NCBI RefSeq assembly: GCF_905404315.1
Contig: NC_066283.1
Coordinates: 8,990,001 to 9,054,000 of the forward strand
Direction: 5' to 3'
From: Leptidea sinapis
Taxonomy: Eukaryota > Arthropoda > Insecta > Lepidoptera > Pieridae
DNA length: 64,000 nt
This document shows positions 1 through 11,536 of this stretch, in pieces. Every line of letters begins with the position of its first letter. The stretch's first letter is position 1. The notes under the pieces are model-generated. The model made no database searches. It was given only the letters and a program-made list of their open reading frames with translations, and was not told the DNA's origin. The translations under genes were made by a program, and so were the position numbers.

Positions 1-99
1 CTCCTATGTTTCAATGAATTACCATAAGATTTAAAAGAACTTCGCCACCTTCTAAATAATGAATAATCTTCTAAGGAGTTAATACCTTATTGCAATAAC

Positions 100-215
100 A
101 ACCTGAGAGTTGAACAAGACATCAGCTTTACGATCCATGCGTCACTCGAACGGTTGGCAGTTGGAAGAGCACTGGGACGGAGCCCGAGACGAGGTCATTC
201 ATAATTTTTGGTTAC
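100..215 (+). repeat. tRNA-derived SINE (family 1), diverged
   Basis: AACCTGAGAGTTGAACAAGA, GTCACTCGAACGGTTGGCAG, TTGGAAGAGCAC matches 54716-54795. The B box is degraded. Confidence 0.55.
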
Positions 216-1562
216 AAATTAAATTTAATACCTAATCGCTTTATCAAAGCACCCAAGTTGTATCAACCTGAAAAAGGCAATATACATTGTTCTCAATTTT
301 AATTTTTTATCTGAGTATTGTAAGTGAAAACAAAATCTTTCAATCTCATAAGCCCACCCGTGTTGTCTTAAAAAAGAAATGCTGTAACCAATTGATATCG
401 TAATGCTAGTACACGCCTGTTGTAAATGCAATAGACTTATTACGAAGCGTTCAGTTTTTAATAACAATGTAAATAGTTAATACCTTGCAGACATTTAATA
501 GATTCTTGTTCCTAATTGTAAAAATAGAAAGAAAACAACTTAAACTTACTTTATTTACACGTAAATTGGTGGGTAATTGAGTTTTTGTTAACCACGTAAT
601 ACGAGCGGCTCTTTTCTGCAAATTATTATTAAAATAGAAATTTTTTTATTTAGAAAAGGGTTTTAATCTCAAACTATTTAGAATAGGAAAAAGTGGCTTG
701 TTTTAGCCGTTAAATACAACAGATTCCTAATGTTAAGACATATTGAGTCAGTTAACATAATTTTAATGATAGATAATATTGTTTTTGCATTAATAAATCA
801 AATCAATTTACTCTGAGTCTCGCTTTATATAACAGAAAATTTCTAACGGCACCTAATATTTAAATCAATTTGATAAAGCTATGCTATTAATGTCAGAAAT
901 AAGAAGGTGAGTTTGGTCTTGTAAAAAAATAGAAAATTACAGTTTATTGCGAAGCTTATTGATTGCTTAGAAGCTTTTAATCTGACGATCAAGTTTTCTG
1001 TATCAGACGACATCAAGTTTCCGTTAACTTGCAAAGTTATCGAAACAAAATAATTGTTGTTTGTGAGCAGTCATTTCCGAGCAATTGTGGAGAGAGTTAT
1101 TTAAGTTGGATAATAACTTTTGAAGTAAAGCTATGCTATGTACCTATGTTAAATACTTAAGTGGTTTTACATGACGGCCCTGGGCGGATCATAGGCAAGC
1201 TTCCGTGGGAACTAGACATGTGACGTTACGAAATTACCACGGGCGAAAATTGATTGACAATACTTCGACTACATATAATTTCATCAGTGTAATAACGCGA
1301 CATTGCCTTGTTTGTGCTGACTGAAGTGGGAAAGGAAATAAGTAGTAGGTATACTTGTTCATATAAAATATTATAACACTTGAAATGGCACTAATTATAG
1401 AGGTTTAAGACAAATAACTTGACACAACAAACATGCAACTATTTGAGTTGGAAATATATTGTGGCTTTAGAACAAATCTGATTTTAGTCTAAGAAAAATT
1501 CCAAATAAATAAAGAAATAAATACGGCCGTTCTTAAATTAAACTGTTTTGTTTTATGAGAAA
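216..1562. other. Pax intron 2: no gene seen
   Basis: AT-rich, with no legible exon and no repeat I can place. It holds ATCAGTGTAATAACG at 1283-1297, repeated with one change at 6994-7008. Confidence 0.5.
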
Positions 1563-1838
1563 ATGTTTCGAGGCAAGCGAGATGTTCACCTGATAACAAG
1601 TGATACGCCTGTCAAATACAAATTGATTTTTGATTTCAGCCAAAATTTTGAGCAGCATCGCTCGACACTTTGAGATATTAGATGCTATGTTTAATTAGCC
1701 CAGTAACTTCAGAAGCTACTCCTTCCTCATCCTTCAAACTGAAACACAATATAGCTTGCATATTGCTACTTCAAGAATGTAAAATGCAACGACCCACCAA
1801 TCGCGTCTTGTGCAAAAAGCCTCCGACTGGTAAAATTA
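1563..1838 (+). repeat. Very old copy of the GCCTCCCACTGGT repeat
   Basis: GAGGCAAGCGAGATGTTCAC, ATAACAAGTGATACGCCTG, TAGCCCAGTAACTTCAGAAG and TTGTGCAAAAAGCCTCCGAC keep the order of the family at low identity. Confidence 0.5.
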
Positions 1839-2140
1839 AAATTAAATTTTATTCGGTTTATGTTATATAACAGCCTAAGGTAAGGTAACACCTAGATAAC
1901 AGTGAAATGATTAATGACAAAAAGTGGAGATTAGCGCATTTAATTAAAAAAAATGGCAAATTACGCGCCGATAGCGGCGCAGTAACAAAAAATAGGAGCG
2001 AATGCGGAATGTATTTGCGCAAAAAGATACGCGTGGCAACTTTAGAAGTTTGGCAATGGACATACGAACATTTAACTAATTTAAATTAAAATGAATAAAC
2101 AAAAAAAATACGAAGAATTTTTCCAAACACATTGTCTATA

Positions 2141-2492
2141 ATGCCATCATCATCATTTTAGCCGGAAGACGTCCACCGATTGGTCCTGCGCTGCCCTCAT
2201 CCAACGTGTTCTGCCGTCTTGACCAGATCGTCAGTCCATCTTGTGGGGGGCCTATCAACACTGTGTCTTCCGGTACGTGGTCGCCATTCGAGAACTTTTC
2301 CGCCGCAACGGCCGTCTGTACTTCGAGCTATGTGCCCTGCCTACTGCCACTTCAATTTCGCATCCATCTGGGCTATGTCAGTGACTTTTCTCCTACGATC
2401 TCCTCATTTCTGTTTCGATCTCGCAGGGAAGCTCCGAGCATAGCCCTTTCTATTGCCTTCTGGGCGACAATGAGCTTCCTAATCCCACAGTA
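2141..2492 (-). mobile_element. 3' end of a small RTE-type LINE family, copy 1
   Basis: On the minus strand: KVTDIAQMDAKLKWQ, AGHIARSTDGRC, KVLEWRPRTGRHSVDRPPTR, WTDDLVKTAEHVG, and a terminal GATGATGATG tail (complement of 2141-2156). The same block occurs at 18208, 46600 and 62083. Stops and frame breaks show it is dead. Confidence 0.82.
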
Positions 2493-3519
2493 TAAGAATA
2501 CCTATACTTTATTTCGAATATTAAGAAATATATAGTTGGTGTAATATAAGCATACGTATAATATCTGACTGGCACATCGTAATAATAGTATATACAACTT
2601 CTGTAGAGAGAGATAAAGGGCAAGTTTATGGTTGAAAGTGTCCTGATTATACGTTCTGTTTTGCTTACCCACGCGCTACTGCGCTCTGAACCATCCTTTC
2701 ACGTATCTTGAACAAACACAAAGTAATTCGTGTCCTAATTGCATCATTCATGGTATTAATTCATGTCACTGTCACTAGACCACGAACAGGTTTGAATTAA
2801 TAGTTAAACGATACTACTAACAGTTACAATAAAAAGATTATAGCGCACAAAGCAACAAAAGATGACAATTAAATTCATGGTTTTTGGTTTCAAAGGGTAG
2901 TGTAAAAGTTATGAAACATAGATTAAAACAAGGAGGGCTAACATTTGTTGGAAGCAATTATTAATTGCGTCAGTGATCATGACCATCATGATAATGAAGC
3001 ATCATTACACAATCAATGAATTCAAGCTCTAAAGTTTGATACATCCAATATACGATAATTTATATTTATACAGTTAATTCTTTATTACTTTTTATGTAAT
3101 ATTTGATATTATTTAAACACGATTCATATATTGGATGCAGCTCCTTACAAACTTCTTTGTTATGTATATTACAACTATTGTAAAATATTGTATTTGATTG
3201 AAAAGAGTGGCCGTTGAATTTCTTGTATGTTTTTCTTACTAACTCTACTTTTTCCTAATATATAGTAGCTTCAAGAATTTAAAACACTTGAATATTTGTA
3301 GTGACGATTTAAAAGCTCGTTATTTAAGCTTAATTAAATAAAGTTTATGTGACTTTTCCCCGTATGTATGTAACAATCTTCGATCGTGATTTTCACTCAC
3401 TTCAAGACATTCTATTTACTTCAAAATTTGAGCACGTGTCAAAGAACGACGACAATACTATTACTAAATTTTAAACGTATAGAATTTACCCTTTGACTGC
3501 AAGTGTGAATGTAAGTTTG
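2493..3519. other. Pax intron 2: no gene seen
   Basis: AT-rich sequence without open coding blocks, splice pairs or recognised repeats. Confidence 0.5.
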
Positions 3520-3836
3520 TTTGTTAGCTATATATAACTAAGCCGATTTTGATAAATATTGCTACATTTTATCCGGGAAAAATCCATAGTTCCCGCGGGA
3601 TTTGTGAAAAACTGTAATTCACGTTGATGAGCTAAAACTGTACCAATAGAAGGTTTTGTTTGCCATAGCAATCTTCCACGAAATAAGATTCATATTAATA
3701 TATGTAATATGTTGGGAACGGGAGCGCTATCGGGAACTGAAACTCTAATAGGACATGAGATAATGTTCAATTCCAAAGTTTTCAATTATTTTAAAAACCC
3801 TTTATCTACGCGGACGAAGTCACGGGCATCAGCTAG
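3520..3836 (+). mobile_element. Degenerate Helitron-like element
   Basis: The 3' end GCGGACGAAGTCACGGGCAT followed by CAGCTAG and a T is a familiar lepidopteran Helitron terminus. Inside, CTAAGCCGATTTTGATAAAT and GGGAAAAATCCATAGTTCCC match the usual body. I cannot find a clean 5' TC end. Confidence 0.65.
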
Positions 3837-4081
3837 TACATAAGTAAATAAAATAAATCATATCTTTAAACAAATCCTGTTTTTAAATTGTTTACCATAT
3901 TAGTACGCTGGTTTGTTATAATAAAAAGACTCTGTGGAACCACTAATATAACTAAATCTCCATATATTGAATTATTTTCTAATTTTTAAACATATTATAG
4001 CTTTGGCAAATTCATAATTGACGCTGTCAATTACGTTACGTTTTCAGTAGTTTTATCCGTGTTTTAATGAGAAACTGATAC

Positions 4082-4258
4082 AATAACATTAGAATACAAA
4101 GGAAATTTACGCCACTATATACAAGACTATAATAGCTCAGATGGGACATTGGGTGATCCGGAAAGCAGAAGACCCCGATTCGACTGCAGATGTCCTATTA
4201 GTTTTTTTTTGTTCAAGTTTTGTACCTTCTTAAAATCCGAGCAAGGCTCGGGCGTATA
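4082..4258 (+). repeat. SINE-like repeat (GGGTGATCCGGAAAGCAG), copy 1
   Basis: Shares with 5690-5862: AATACAAAGGAAATTTACGC, TAGCTCAGATGGGACATTGG, GTGATCCGGAAAGCAGAAGA and AAATCCGAGCAAGGCTCGG. TAGCTCAGATGGG resembles a pol III A box and GATTCGACT a decayed B box. Confidence 0.68.
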
Positions 4259-4259
4259 T

Positions 4260-5689
4260 ATGCAATTAAAACTTCACAGAATTTATTTTACAGTTTTCTA
4301 TTACTAAAAGAATGGCCAGAGAGATATGTTGACAATACATACTTTTGTCTGCAATATTCTTGTTATCAACTCTTCCATAATAGCTCACTTATTGTTAGAG
4401 CAGTACACATTCGGTCCACATTTAGTATAGATATTTTTGATTATTTTTATTTTGAAATAAAATTACTGCTTCATATTATACTTTACATTTATTCAATCAG
4501 ATTTGAACTAGTGAATTATAAATTAGATAACATTAAACAACAAAATATTAAATCACAGATTTATTACAATATACTATCGTTCAGACAAAATAACTAATTG
4601 TGCGAGATAGAAGAGCATCTGTAACGTAGACACAGTAAGATAGAAAAGGAAAACGAATCTATTGTGGCTATAACCGATTTTGATTCACAAGTCGTAAAAA
4701 GTCAGCATTGTTTAACATTTACTCCTAAGTCTGAGTTGCACCAAATAACTTAAACTATAACAAACATTTTTTAGATGACGTCATCACTTCAACTGTTAAC
4801 CGTAACCGTTCAATCTGCGTCGGTTAAAGCTATTGTTAATGTTTAAATAGCTAAAAAGCGACCTGTCAATAGTTTCAAATAAATATTCGATATTGACCCT
4901 ATATTTCACTTTTTAACTTTAACTATGCTAAGGAATACGATGATGCAACACATTCTGCAGTCTATGTAAAATTCAGCGTTACTGTAAATGTTAAATTTGC
5001 CTTAACTTTAACAATGAATATGCTACAACCCATTCTAAGTCTATAACTCTTACTACGATGAATTTCGTGAATACCTTCAGATGTCCAAACGATTATATTA
5101 CAGTTGCAGTCAACAGTGACATTCAGAATTAGTAATATCATAGCCGTGATCAAACCTACAGATACTGTTTTGATAATAACCATAGATTGTAGAGGTATCA
5201 ACCGCCGGCGGCTGTCTCGCAGACGACCGCAGTGCAGTGGCTTATAATTAACACGCTGCAAGTCTTATGAATCGATTAGGATCTAAGCTTTCGTCAATAG
5301 CAACTCTCAGGCCAGATCTCTTATCGCTGATTAATTGCAATTGAGATTTTCGTTCCGAGCGTATCATTAAGACTCGGATAAACACAGCTCTCAAGACGCG
5401 GCTTTCGACAAATCACCAAAGTTCATTTAGCACATTCGTATCTTTGATTTGAAAATGCACTCTAATGATAGGGTATTCGGATACCTTGGCAATTTGCATT
5501 ATAACGCTAAAATTTTATAAACAATATTTCAAACTGTGAATTATTCAATAGCTTCTTATGCTCGCCTTAACCCTACACATAAGATAATCTTCTAAGGCTG
5601 GTTACAGATCATAATCTATCTTATCTAATACCTTTAAATGAGCAATTATTGTATATATAATCTGAATCTCGGAAATGGCTCCAACGATT
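4260..5689. other. Pax intron 2: no gene seen
   Basis: Contains two AT-rich open frames (4220-4597 plus, 4962-5261 minus) with no domain or codon signal; treated as chance. Confidence 0.45.
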
Positions 5690-5862
5690 TAAATAAAATT
5701 CAAAAATACAAAGGTAAATTTCGCCACTATATACAAACATCTCAGATGAGACATTGGGTGATCCGGAAAGCAGAAGACCCTGGTTGGAATTCAGATGTAC
5801 CTATAGCTTTTTTGTTCAAATTTTGTACTTTCCTGAAAATCCGAGCAAGGTTCGGTCGTCCA
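5690..5862 (+). repeat. SINE-like repeat (GGGTGATCCGGAAAGCAG), copy 2
   Basis: Direct-orientation copy of 4082-4258, about 1.6 kb away, with CTCAGATGAGACATTGGGTG, ATCCGGAAAGCAGAAGACCC and AAAATCCGAGCAAGGTTCGG. Confidence 0.68.
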
Positions 5863-5904
5863 GATATTACTAATAAATTAGGAGGCGTTTTTCTGTTCAG
5901 TTCT

Positions 5905-5995
5905 ACTGCTAAACTACTGAACCGATCGGAATAATACTTATACCATAAGATTGCAGCGAGTTTCAGAGAAAGTTTTAGTTTATCATATGTTGGTG
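5905..5995 (+). repeat. Short dispersed repeat, copy 1
   Basis: ACCGATCGGAATAATACTTA, ACCATAAGATTGCAGCG, GTTTTAGTTTATCATATGTT and GGTGATTACTT recur inverted at 41265-41375. Probably part of a Helitron or LINE body. Confidence 0.55.
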
Positions 5996-7316
5996 ATTAC
6001 TTATCAGAAAAGTATATTTTTTTGAATTAGAAATATCTATAATATATTCACAATACAAATACAAATGATGACAATTTATACAATGAGCGGGCGCGGTGTT
6101 CTTAATTTATATAGCAAAACAATGTTTTCTGGATTAGCACTTGTACAAAATATTTGAATGTCTGTTATGTATATACCAAAAGCAGAGAGCTGAAACTTTA
6201 AAATGGTTGCATCGATAGGTGATTTTATAATGCGTACTAAGGACATGTACAATATTTAAATTCATAGATCATTTAGTAAGATTCACGAAGATCGATGTTA
6301 TCTTCAGAGTATATAATGAGTTTCTCACTAAGTCTTCTCAGAAGAAACTTTCCAAACCAATTACTGAGGTTAAAAATAATGGTTCAAACCATTCTGTTAT
6401 ATATTATCTACTTATATATACTAGCTGATGCAACAGAGGTACTGCCTAAGCAATGCTTTGGCAGTACATCTTTTAATTGATGTTAATAAATGAATTGAAA
6501 AATATTATACCGTTGGGAAGGCTTTTCAAATCTTAGCTTTGGCCGTAATGTCAGTTTTATTATGATGCTTTGTCTGTCTTCTGTCATACTCTTAACAAGG
6601 ATTTAAAAAATCTTTTAAATAAAACACTTTAAATTATTAAAACGCATGTAATTGTAACTATGTTTTAACATTCGTTTTTGCGTAAAAGTTTCATTTTTAT
6701 TATTATTTTAACTATTACACGCGTTTTAATTCTTCAAAAGCGTTTCATTTAAATATATATCACTCGCGATAGTAAAAAGAAATACTAAAATGATATCTTC
6801 AAAACCTAGACATATTTATCGTTTTATTTATCAATTCCAAATACAAAAATTGCTTTAAATACTAAACCTTACAATTTATAAGCCTACTTAACAAATATAA
6901 ACTCTTTTTGCGCTTCTTATACAGGTAAGTAAAGAAGAATGAAGTAATCGAGCGCCATATTGATCGTTTAAAGTAATTATTGGCAATAACTTGATCAGTG
7001 CAATAACGGGCCACAAGGCTTCGACGGAGCTAGCCGCTAGCCTCTTTAATATCGCTTATATAAATCAATACAGCACCGAAGACCGCAATAAATATAAACT
7101 GCTTTAATTACAGTGGAAATGATATCCAGTAGGCAGAATACGATTTATCAATTATTATCGCTGAAGGCAAATTTTAGCTTTCCCATGGCTATTCCGACTA
7201 CAGACTACAGCATAATAGTGTTATTTTATATATTACATTTATTGTGTGTATTTAAGAAGCGTCTGATATGAAACACAGTGAGTGTATCCGTTTGTTCGTT
7301 TATTTAAGCAGGCGTT
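5996..7316. other. Pax intron 2: MITE-like piece and unassigned sequence
   Basis: Apart from the repeat at 6600-6780 nothing coding is visible. 6940-7110 is a GC-richer, non-repetitive block with the motif noted at 6994. Confidence 0.45.
6600..6780 (+). mobile_element. MITE-like inverted repeat (GGATTAAAACGCGTG family)
   Basis: Left side TTTAAATAAAACACTTTAAA, TTATTAAAACGCATGTAATT is inverted on the right as ACTATTACACGCGTTTTAAT, TCTTCAAAAGCGTTTCATTT. The centre is TTTTTGCGTAAAAG and a run of TTATT. Similar sequences sit at 24640, 37855 and 45578. Confidence 0.6.
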
Positions 7317-7505
7317 TATTTTAACAGTGAGAGGCTCCTTTGCACGGGGTGCCGGCTAGATTATGGGTACACAACGGTGCCTATTTCTGCCGTGAAGCAG
7401 TAATGTGTAAGCAATATTGTGTTTCGGTTTGAGGGGCGCCGTAGGTAGTGAAATAACTGGGCAAATGAGACTTAACATCTTTTGTCTCTAGGTGACTGTC
7501 ATTGC
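7317..7505 (-). repeat. Dispersed repeat ending GCCTCCCACTGGT, inverted
   Basis: GAGGCTCCTTTGCACGGGGT, GCCGGCTAGATTATGGGTAC, TTCTGCCGTGAAGCAGTAAT and AACTGGGCAAATGAGACTTA are the complement of the family. It abuts LINE sequence at 7520. Confidence 0.7.
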
Positions 7506-7519
7506 TATTGTTATAAAAT

Positions 7520-7930
7520 AATCATAATCTGGTCCCAGGCTGCCCTATCACTTAGATATTCAGCTGTGGAGTGGAGGACGACAGAGCCATTTTAAATTTT
7601 AATAAAACATTTTAATTTATTTATAGATAATGCCTGAATAGTGGCTGTGACTTTATTATAAAAGTGTTTACATTTACCCTTAATGCTATGTATCTTATGA
7701 AGCCTACTAGAATTAGTTACAAGCAATCCCTCATTTCTATTGTTATAATAATGAAAATAACTATAAATGTACTGCCAATGAACAGCCATAATATCTATTT
7801 CTTTATTTTTTTTACATGATAACTATAGCATGAACAGCTCTGTTTTGCAGAGCAAATACTATATCAATGTCAGCAGCATAATGCCACAGCAATATACCGT
7901 ACGTCATGATGATTTATAAAAAGAATTGAA
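7520..7930 (-). mobile_element. LINE C-terminal fragment (MTYGILLW family)
   Basis: On the minus strand the segment at 7900 reads MTYGILLWHYAADIDIVFAL and, after a deletion, continues HWQYIYS, FHYYNNRNEGLLVTNSSRLH, KIHSIKGKCKHFYNKV, ATIQALSINKLKCF. This is the post-reverse-transcriptase region of the same LINE family as 44630-45205. It is directly followed at 7317-7505 by an inverted copy of another repeat. Confidence 0.78.
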
Positions 7931-8071
7931 TATAATATCTACAAAATAATGAAATTTAGGTCATTAATTGGTAAGAAAATAATATACTATAAATAATAAA
8001 TTAGTATGAAAGATGTGTATATTAGTATTAATGAACAAACCTCTTAAGCAAATTAAATAGACGTAACTTAC

Positions 8072-8257
8072 CAAGAAGCTTAGTGACTGCGCCTTGTTGA
8101 GATAGAACGTGGTGGGCAATGTCGTAATGTCTGAGACCAAATCTGGATAACTCCAGCAGTCTCTGTTGTGAGAGCAGAGATGACAGTGGATGAGACGCCG
8201 CGCCTGGGTACAGAGCAGTGCCCGAACCACCGCCTGATGATGAAGGGGAAACGGGAA
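8072..8257 (-). CDS. eyg: Pax gene (eyegone type), second exon with partial paired domain
   Basis: The exon is 186 nt, with acceptor TTATTTACAG and donor GGTAAGT, phase 1 at both ends. It encodes a Ser/Gly-rich linker (VPVSPSSSGGGSG) and then a segment with LLELSRFGLRHYDIAHHV followed by LSQQGAVTKLLG. This aligns with helices 2 and 3 of the PAI half of Pax paired domains (pattern IVELAHSGARPCDISRIL, then NGCVSKILG). The usual N-terminal beta-hairpin and helix 1 (GVNQLGGVFVNGRPLP) are absent: a Pro/Ser/Gly linker stands in their place. A shortened PAI region is the hallmark of Eyegone and Twin of eyegone, which bind DNA mainly through the RED half. That half (normally beginning around LRPPGLIGGSKP) would be in the next exon, which I do not see down to base 1. 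Other Pax classes are less likely because they keep a full PAI. I cannot tell eyg from toe. Confidence 0.75.
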
Positions 8258-8299
8258 CTGTAAATAATATTAGGAAATTTAGTAATTTGAATATTGTTT

Positions 8300-9129
8300 T
8301 GACAACCTTCGTCAAGATAAATCGAAATTGCTGTACTGGACAAATACATGCGAACAGCGGCCGGCAAAAGTTGTATTAAAAACTATATTATATGTTGTGG
8401 TTTATCGGAGCCTAGCGAAACTCTCTAAGAAAAAAGCGTAGTAGATTTACAGATGACGGCTTTAATCTTGTGAAAAACGGAGATAGCCGAAATCTACTGC
8501 GTTTTAACCAAGAGTTCGCTTTCAAACTTAGCTGGATTATACTTCGTCGCCATAATATTGTAATAACTATTTCAAACTTATGTCAAATCACTGCATGTTT
8601 CATACTAAACCAAATTTCAATTTTTTATTTTGCAGTGCCGCCTCTTATTACTTAGTATTTACATCCTCTTTGATTTATCGACCAAATAAATTACAATATA
8701 CATAATTAACTCATATCTGTCACGTAATTCAAAAATGGAACGATCTTTTACTCCGAACATGCAACCAAGGAGGTATATAAGAACATAAAATTTAACACAA
8801 GGTTTTATTTAAATTTCGATCTGGCTTGCAAATAGAATGTTGCTTATTGACAAAAAAATGAACAATTTAACGCGGGAAAAAATTAAATTATTGTTGTTTG
8901 TTGTTCGTCATCGATTTTGAAAAATAATGGGTTCAAGTGAAGACAAATGAATTCAAGTGAAGATAATAAGTGTGATGAACTTACTCTAACGCTAATTATG
9001 AGTCAAGAGATGGCTAGAGCCGTTTCGTTATATTTTCCGCACATTATTAGTAACGTATTATTTTTAGCGCGTTAAGGATAAAATTATGAAAGTGAATGCT
9101 TACGATGCGCGCGTATAGTGACATAAAAC
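8300..9129. other. Intron 1 next to exon 2: no gene seen
   Basis: Holds an imperfect inverted repeat at 8431-8506 (AGCGTAGTAGATTT / AAATCTACTGCGTT). Otherwise AT-rich and unassigned. Confidence 0.45.
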
Positions 9130-9790
9130 GGACAATTTTTATTTTTTATTTTTATTTTATTTATTCGATCCACCAGTGATAATTACATTAATTCAAGCAA
9201 CAATAAAATATTTAATCTAAAGTTAATTCTAAATGCATTATCGTTTAAGGTAGATACAGCATGCAATTAATATAAAGCTTACAAATATTTATATCAAATG
9301 AAGTACATACTTATACATAATTTAAAAAACGTATTAACTTATTACCGAAAAAAAAAACACAGTGTATAAAATATATTTTGTTAATATTACAAATTATTTA
9401 ATTTATAACATAATAAAATTTTACTTCGGAATGTTTTGAGTGAGTCCCCGAGAGGATCCAAATATTTGCAACTATCGTTTAGTATTTTAGACATCCTGGA
9501 AATTGGTGAGTTATTGCCGAGAACAGTTTTTCGAAAAGGTCTTTAAAGAAGTGTTATTGCTTTGCGGGGATATTGAAAGGGAACATTAAATTTAATCTTG
9601 GAAACTAAATCAGGATTATCATAGATGTTGTTAAGGCTCTTATATAGAAACATAAAATCCAACAAATCTCTTCTTTGGCTCAAGCTATGTATATTAAAAT
9701 ATGTTAGCCTTTCTTTATACGAAGAAAGTTCTTCGTATACTACTTCGTAGACAATTTGAATGTAGAGTGATACCTTTCTATATTCTAGAT
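9130..9790 (-). mobile_element. LINE C-terminus and 3' UTR
   Basis: On the minus strand between about 9750 and 9420 a nearly open frame reads ERLTYFNIHSLSQRRDLLDF, MFLYKSLNN, DNPDLVSKIKFNVPFQYPRK and, after one stop, TVLGNNSPISRMSKILNDSC and LDPLGDSLKTFRSKIL. This is the C-terminal tail found after the reverse transcriptase of several LINE clades (LSxRR, FLYK, NSPI-R, FRxKIL). The AT-rich stretch down to 9130 is a probable 3' UTR. I cannot name the clade with confidence. Confidence 0.65.
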
Positions 9791-10926
9791 CTTTATTCTG
9801 ATATTTCTAAATGAACAATATGCTTATGTGTATGTTTGTTTCATCATATATTATTGAATCTTTCGTATACACAGATTATGTAGTTTGTGTTCTTGGTTAT
9901 TTTATTTATAATATAATATTTTCTTAAGAACCTGTAACTTCAACATAACATCACTGACACTGAAAAATATCGAATCGATTCAGCCATTTTGAAGTCCACA
10001 GAAAACGAATTTGTACTGTATGTAATTTGCACTAATTTTGGATCTGTATGTGGAAACTTATTTACTTTCGAAGATCTCTTTGAAAGGGCACAACTTTGTA
10101 CGAATTTTAGTCTCAATCTCCTTCGGAATTTGCATAATTTGTGAAGCTTAAAGCTATTCGCGGTTAATGTAGTATTATAAAAGAGTCGTAAGAAACCCAA
10201 TTATAAATGAAGCTATTAACTTAACACACTATAATTTGTTTATCAGGTTAAGCATCGAAATTAATGCAAGTGGCATAACTTGTCCATAACTTAACACTTT
10301 TTATTAGCGAGACCATAAGGTGATTTCGTCAAGAAAGGTAATACGGACTGATGCAGAAAGCGGCGTACAAAAACAGATTGTATTAACAGCGATTAAAAGG
10401 TTTAATTCCCTTGCACCGGAGTCGTACGCAGCACTTACGACTGACGTCGTCGAATAATTTCTGATGTAATCGCTTCAATAATAGTAGAAAAAAGTGATAT
10501 TATCTGCCCACGGTCAATAAATTAACACCGTTTAGAGCGAAAATGTAGAGTCTTACTGTCGCTGCTATTATAAATACTGTAGAGTAGAACGAGTCGGGAA
10601 TGAGAGTCCGTGTCTTTGAGTGCGTGTATGTTTTTATTTGGGTGCGTGAGCAGTGAGGCCTTATTAAAATATTTCGAGTGGAAACTGGAAGGACCACTTA
10701 GTGTTGCGCGGGAGTTTCACGCCCGGCCTGATACCGCATTAAGTCAACAAGATAGCTTATTTGTGCTGAGCCAGGGATTAGGACCAATAAATCACTGATT
10801 AGAATGTATTGACTGGCGTTCTGTATGGCGCGTCCTCTTGTGACCTGTGGCTCTTTACTTTTTATGACTTCATTATTTTCATTGTGTTACTTCGCCACAA
10901 TTTTTTCTATTGTTAATAAAATTATA
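9791..10926. other. Intron 1: no gene seen
   Basis: 10600-10800 is GC-richer and non-repetitive (CGGGAGTTTCACGCCCGGCC) but has no coding pattern I trust. Confidence 0.45.
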
Positions 10927-11536
10927 TCATCAATAGAGCACGGCAATACTTCAAGCCGGCCCACATTCTAGCGCTCTACAAAGCGCATGTCCGGCCACAC
11001 ATGGAGTATTGCTGTCATCTCTGGTCTGGCGCACCCCAGTATCTGCTCGATCCATTTGACCGCGTGCAACGTAGAGCAGCTCGAATTGTCGGGGACTCAG
11101 AACGAACGAATCTGAACGGCTGGATCTCATGGCGTTGCGTAGAGACGTCGCTTCATTGTGTGTCTTCTACCGCATTTATCACGTGGAGTGTTCCGAATAG
11201 CTGTTTAACCTATTCCTGCCGCTGAATTCCACCTTCGCACGACACGCCACAAGTTAAGATTTCATCCCCACCATCTGGATGTGTGGCGATCCTCTACAGT
11301 GCGGTTTTCAAGGAGCTTTCTCCCTCGTACTACAAATCTATGGAATGAGCTTCCTTGTGCGGTGTTTCCCGGACAATACGACATGGGTAGCTTCAAAAAA
11401 AGCGCGTACACCTTCCTTAAAGGCCGGCAACGCTCTTGTGATTCCTCTGGTGTTGCAAGAGAATGTGGGCGGCGGTGATCACTTAACACCAGGTGACCCG
11501 TACGCTCGTTTGTCCTCCTATTCCATAAAAAAAAAA
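10927..11536 (+). mobile_element. 3' fragment of the jockey-like LINE
   Basis: Begins within the C-terminal third of the reverse transcriptase (INRARQYFKPAHILALYKAH region, then VRPHMEYCCHLWSGAPQYL) and runs to the poly-A at 11527-11536. It supplies the segment deleted from the copy at 21985-24614. Frame shifts occur after EYCCHLWSG...DPFDRVQRRAARIVGD. A typical 5'-truncated dead-on-arrival copy. Confidence 0.9.

Noticed and set aside
4220..4597. 125-codon plus-strand frame
   Set aside because: It starts inside a SINE-like repeat and is rich in Ile, Phe, Tyr and Asn as random AT-rich frames are.
4962..5261. 99-codon minus-strand frame
   Set aside because: No domain, no splice context and composition expected of AT-rich chance sequence.
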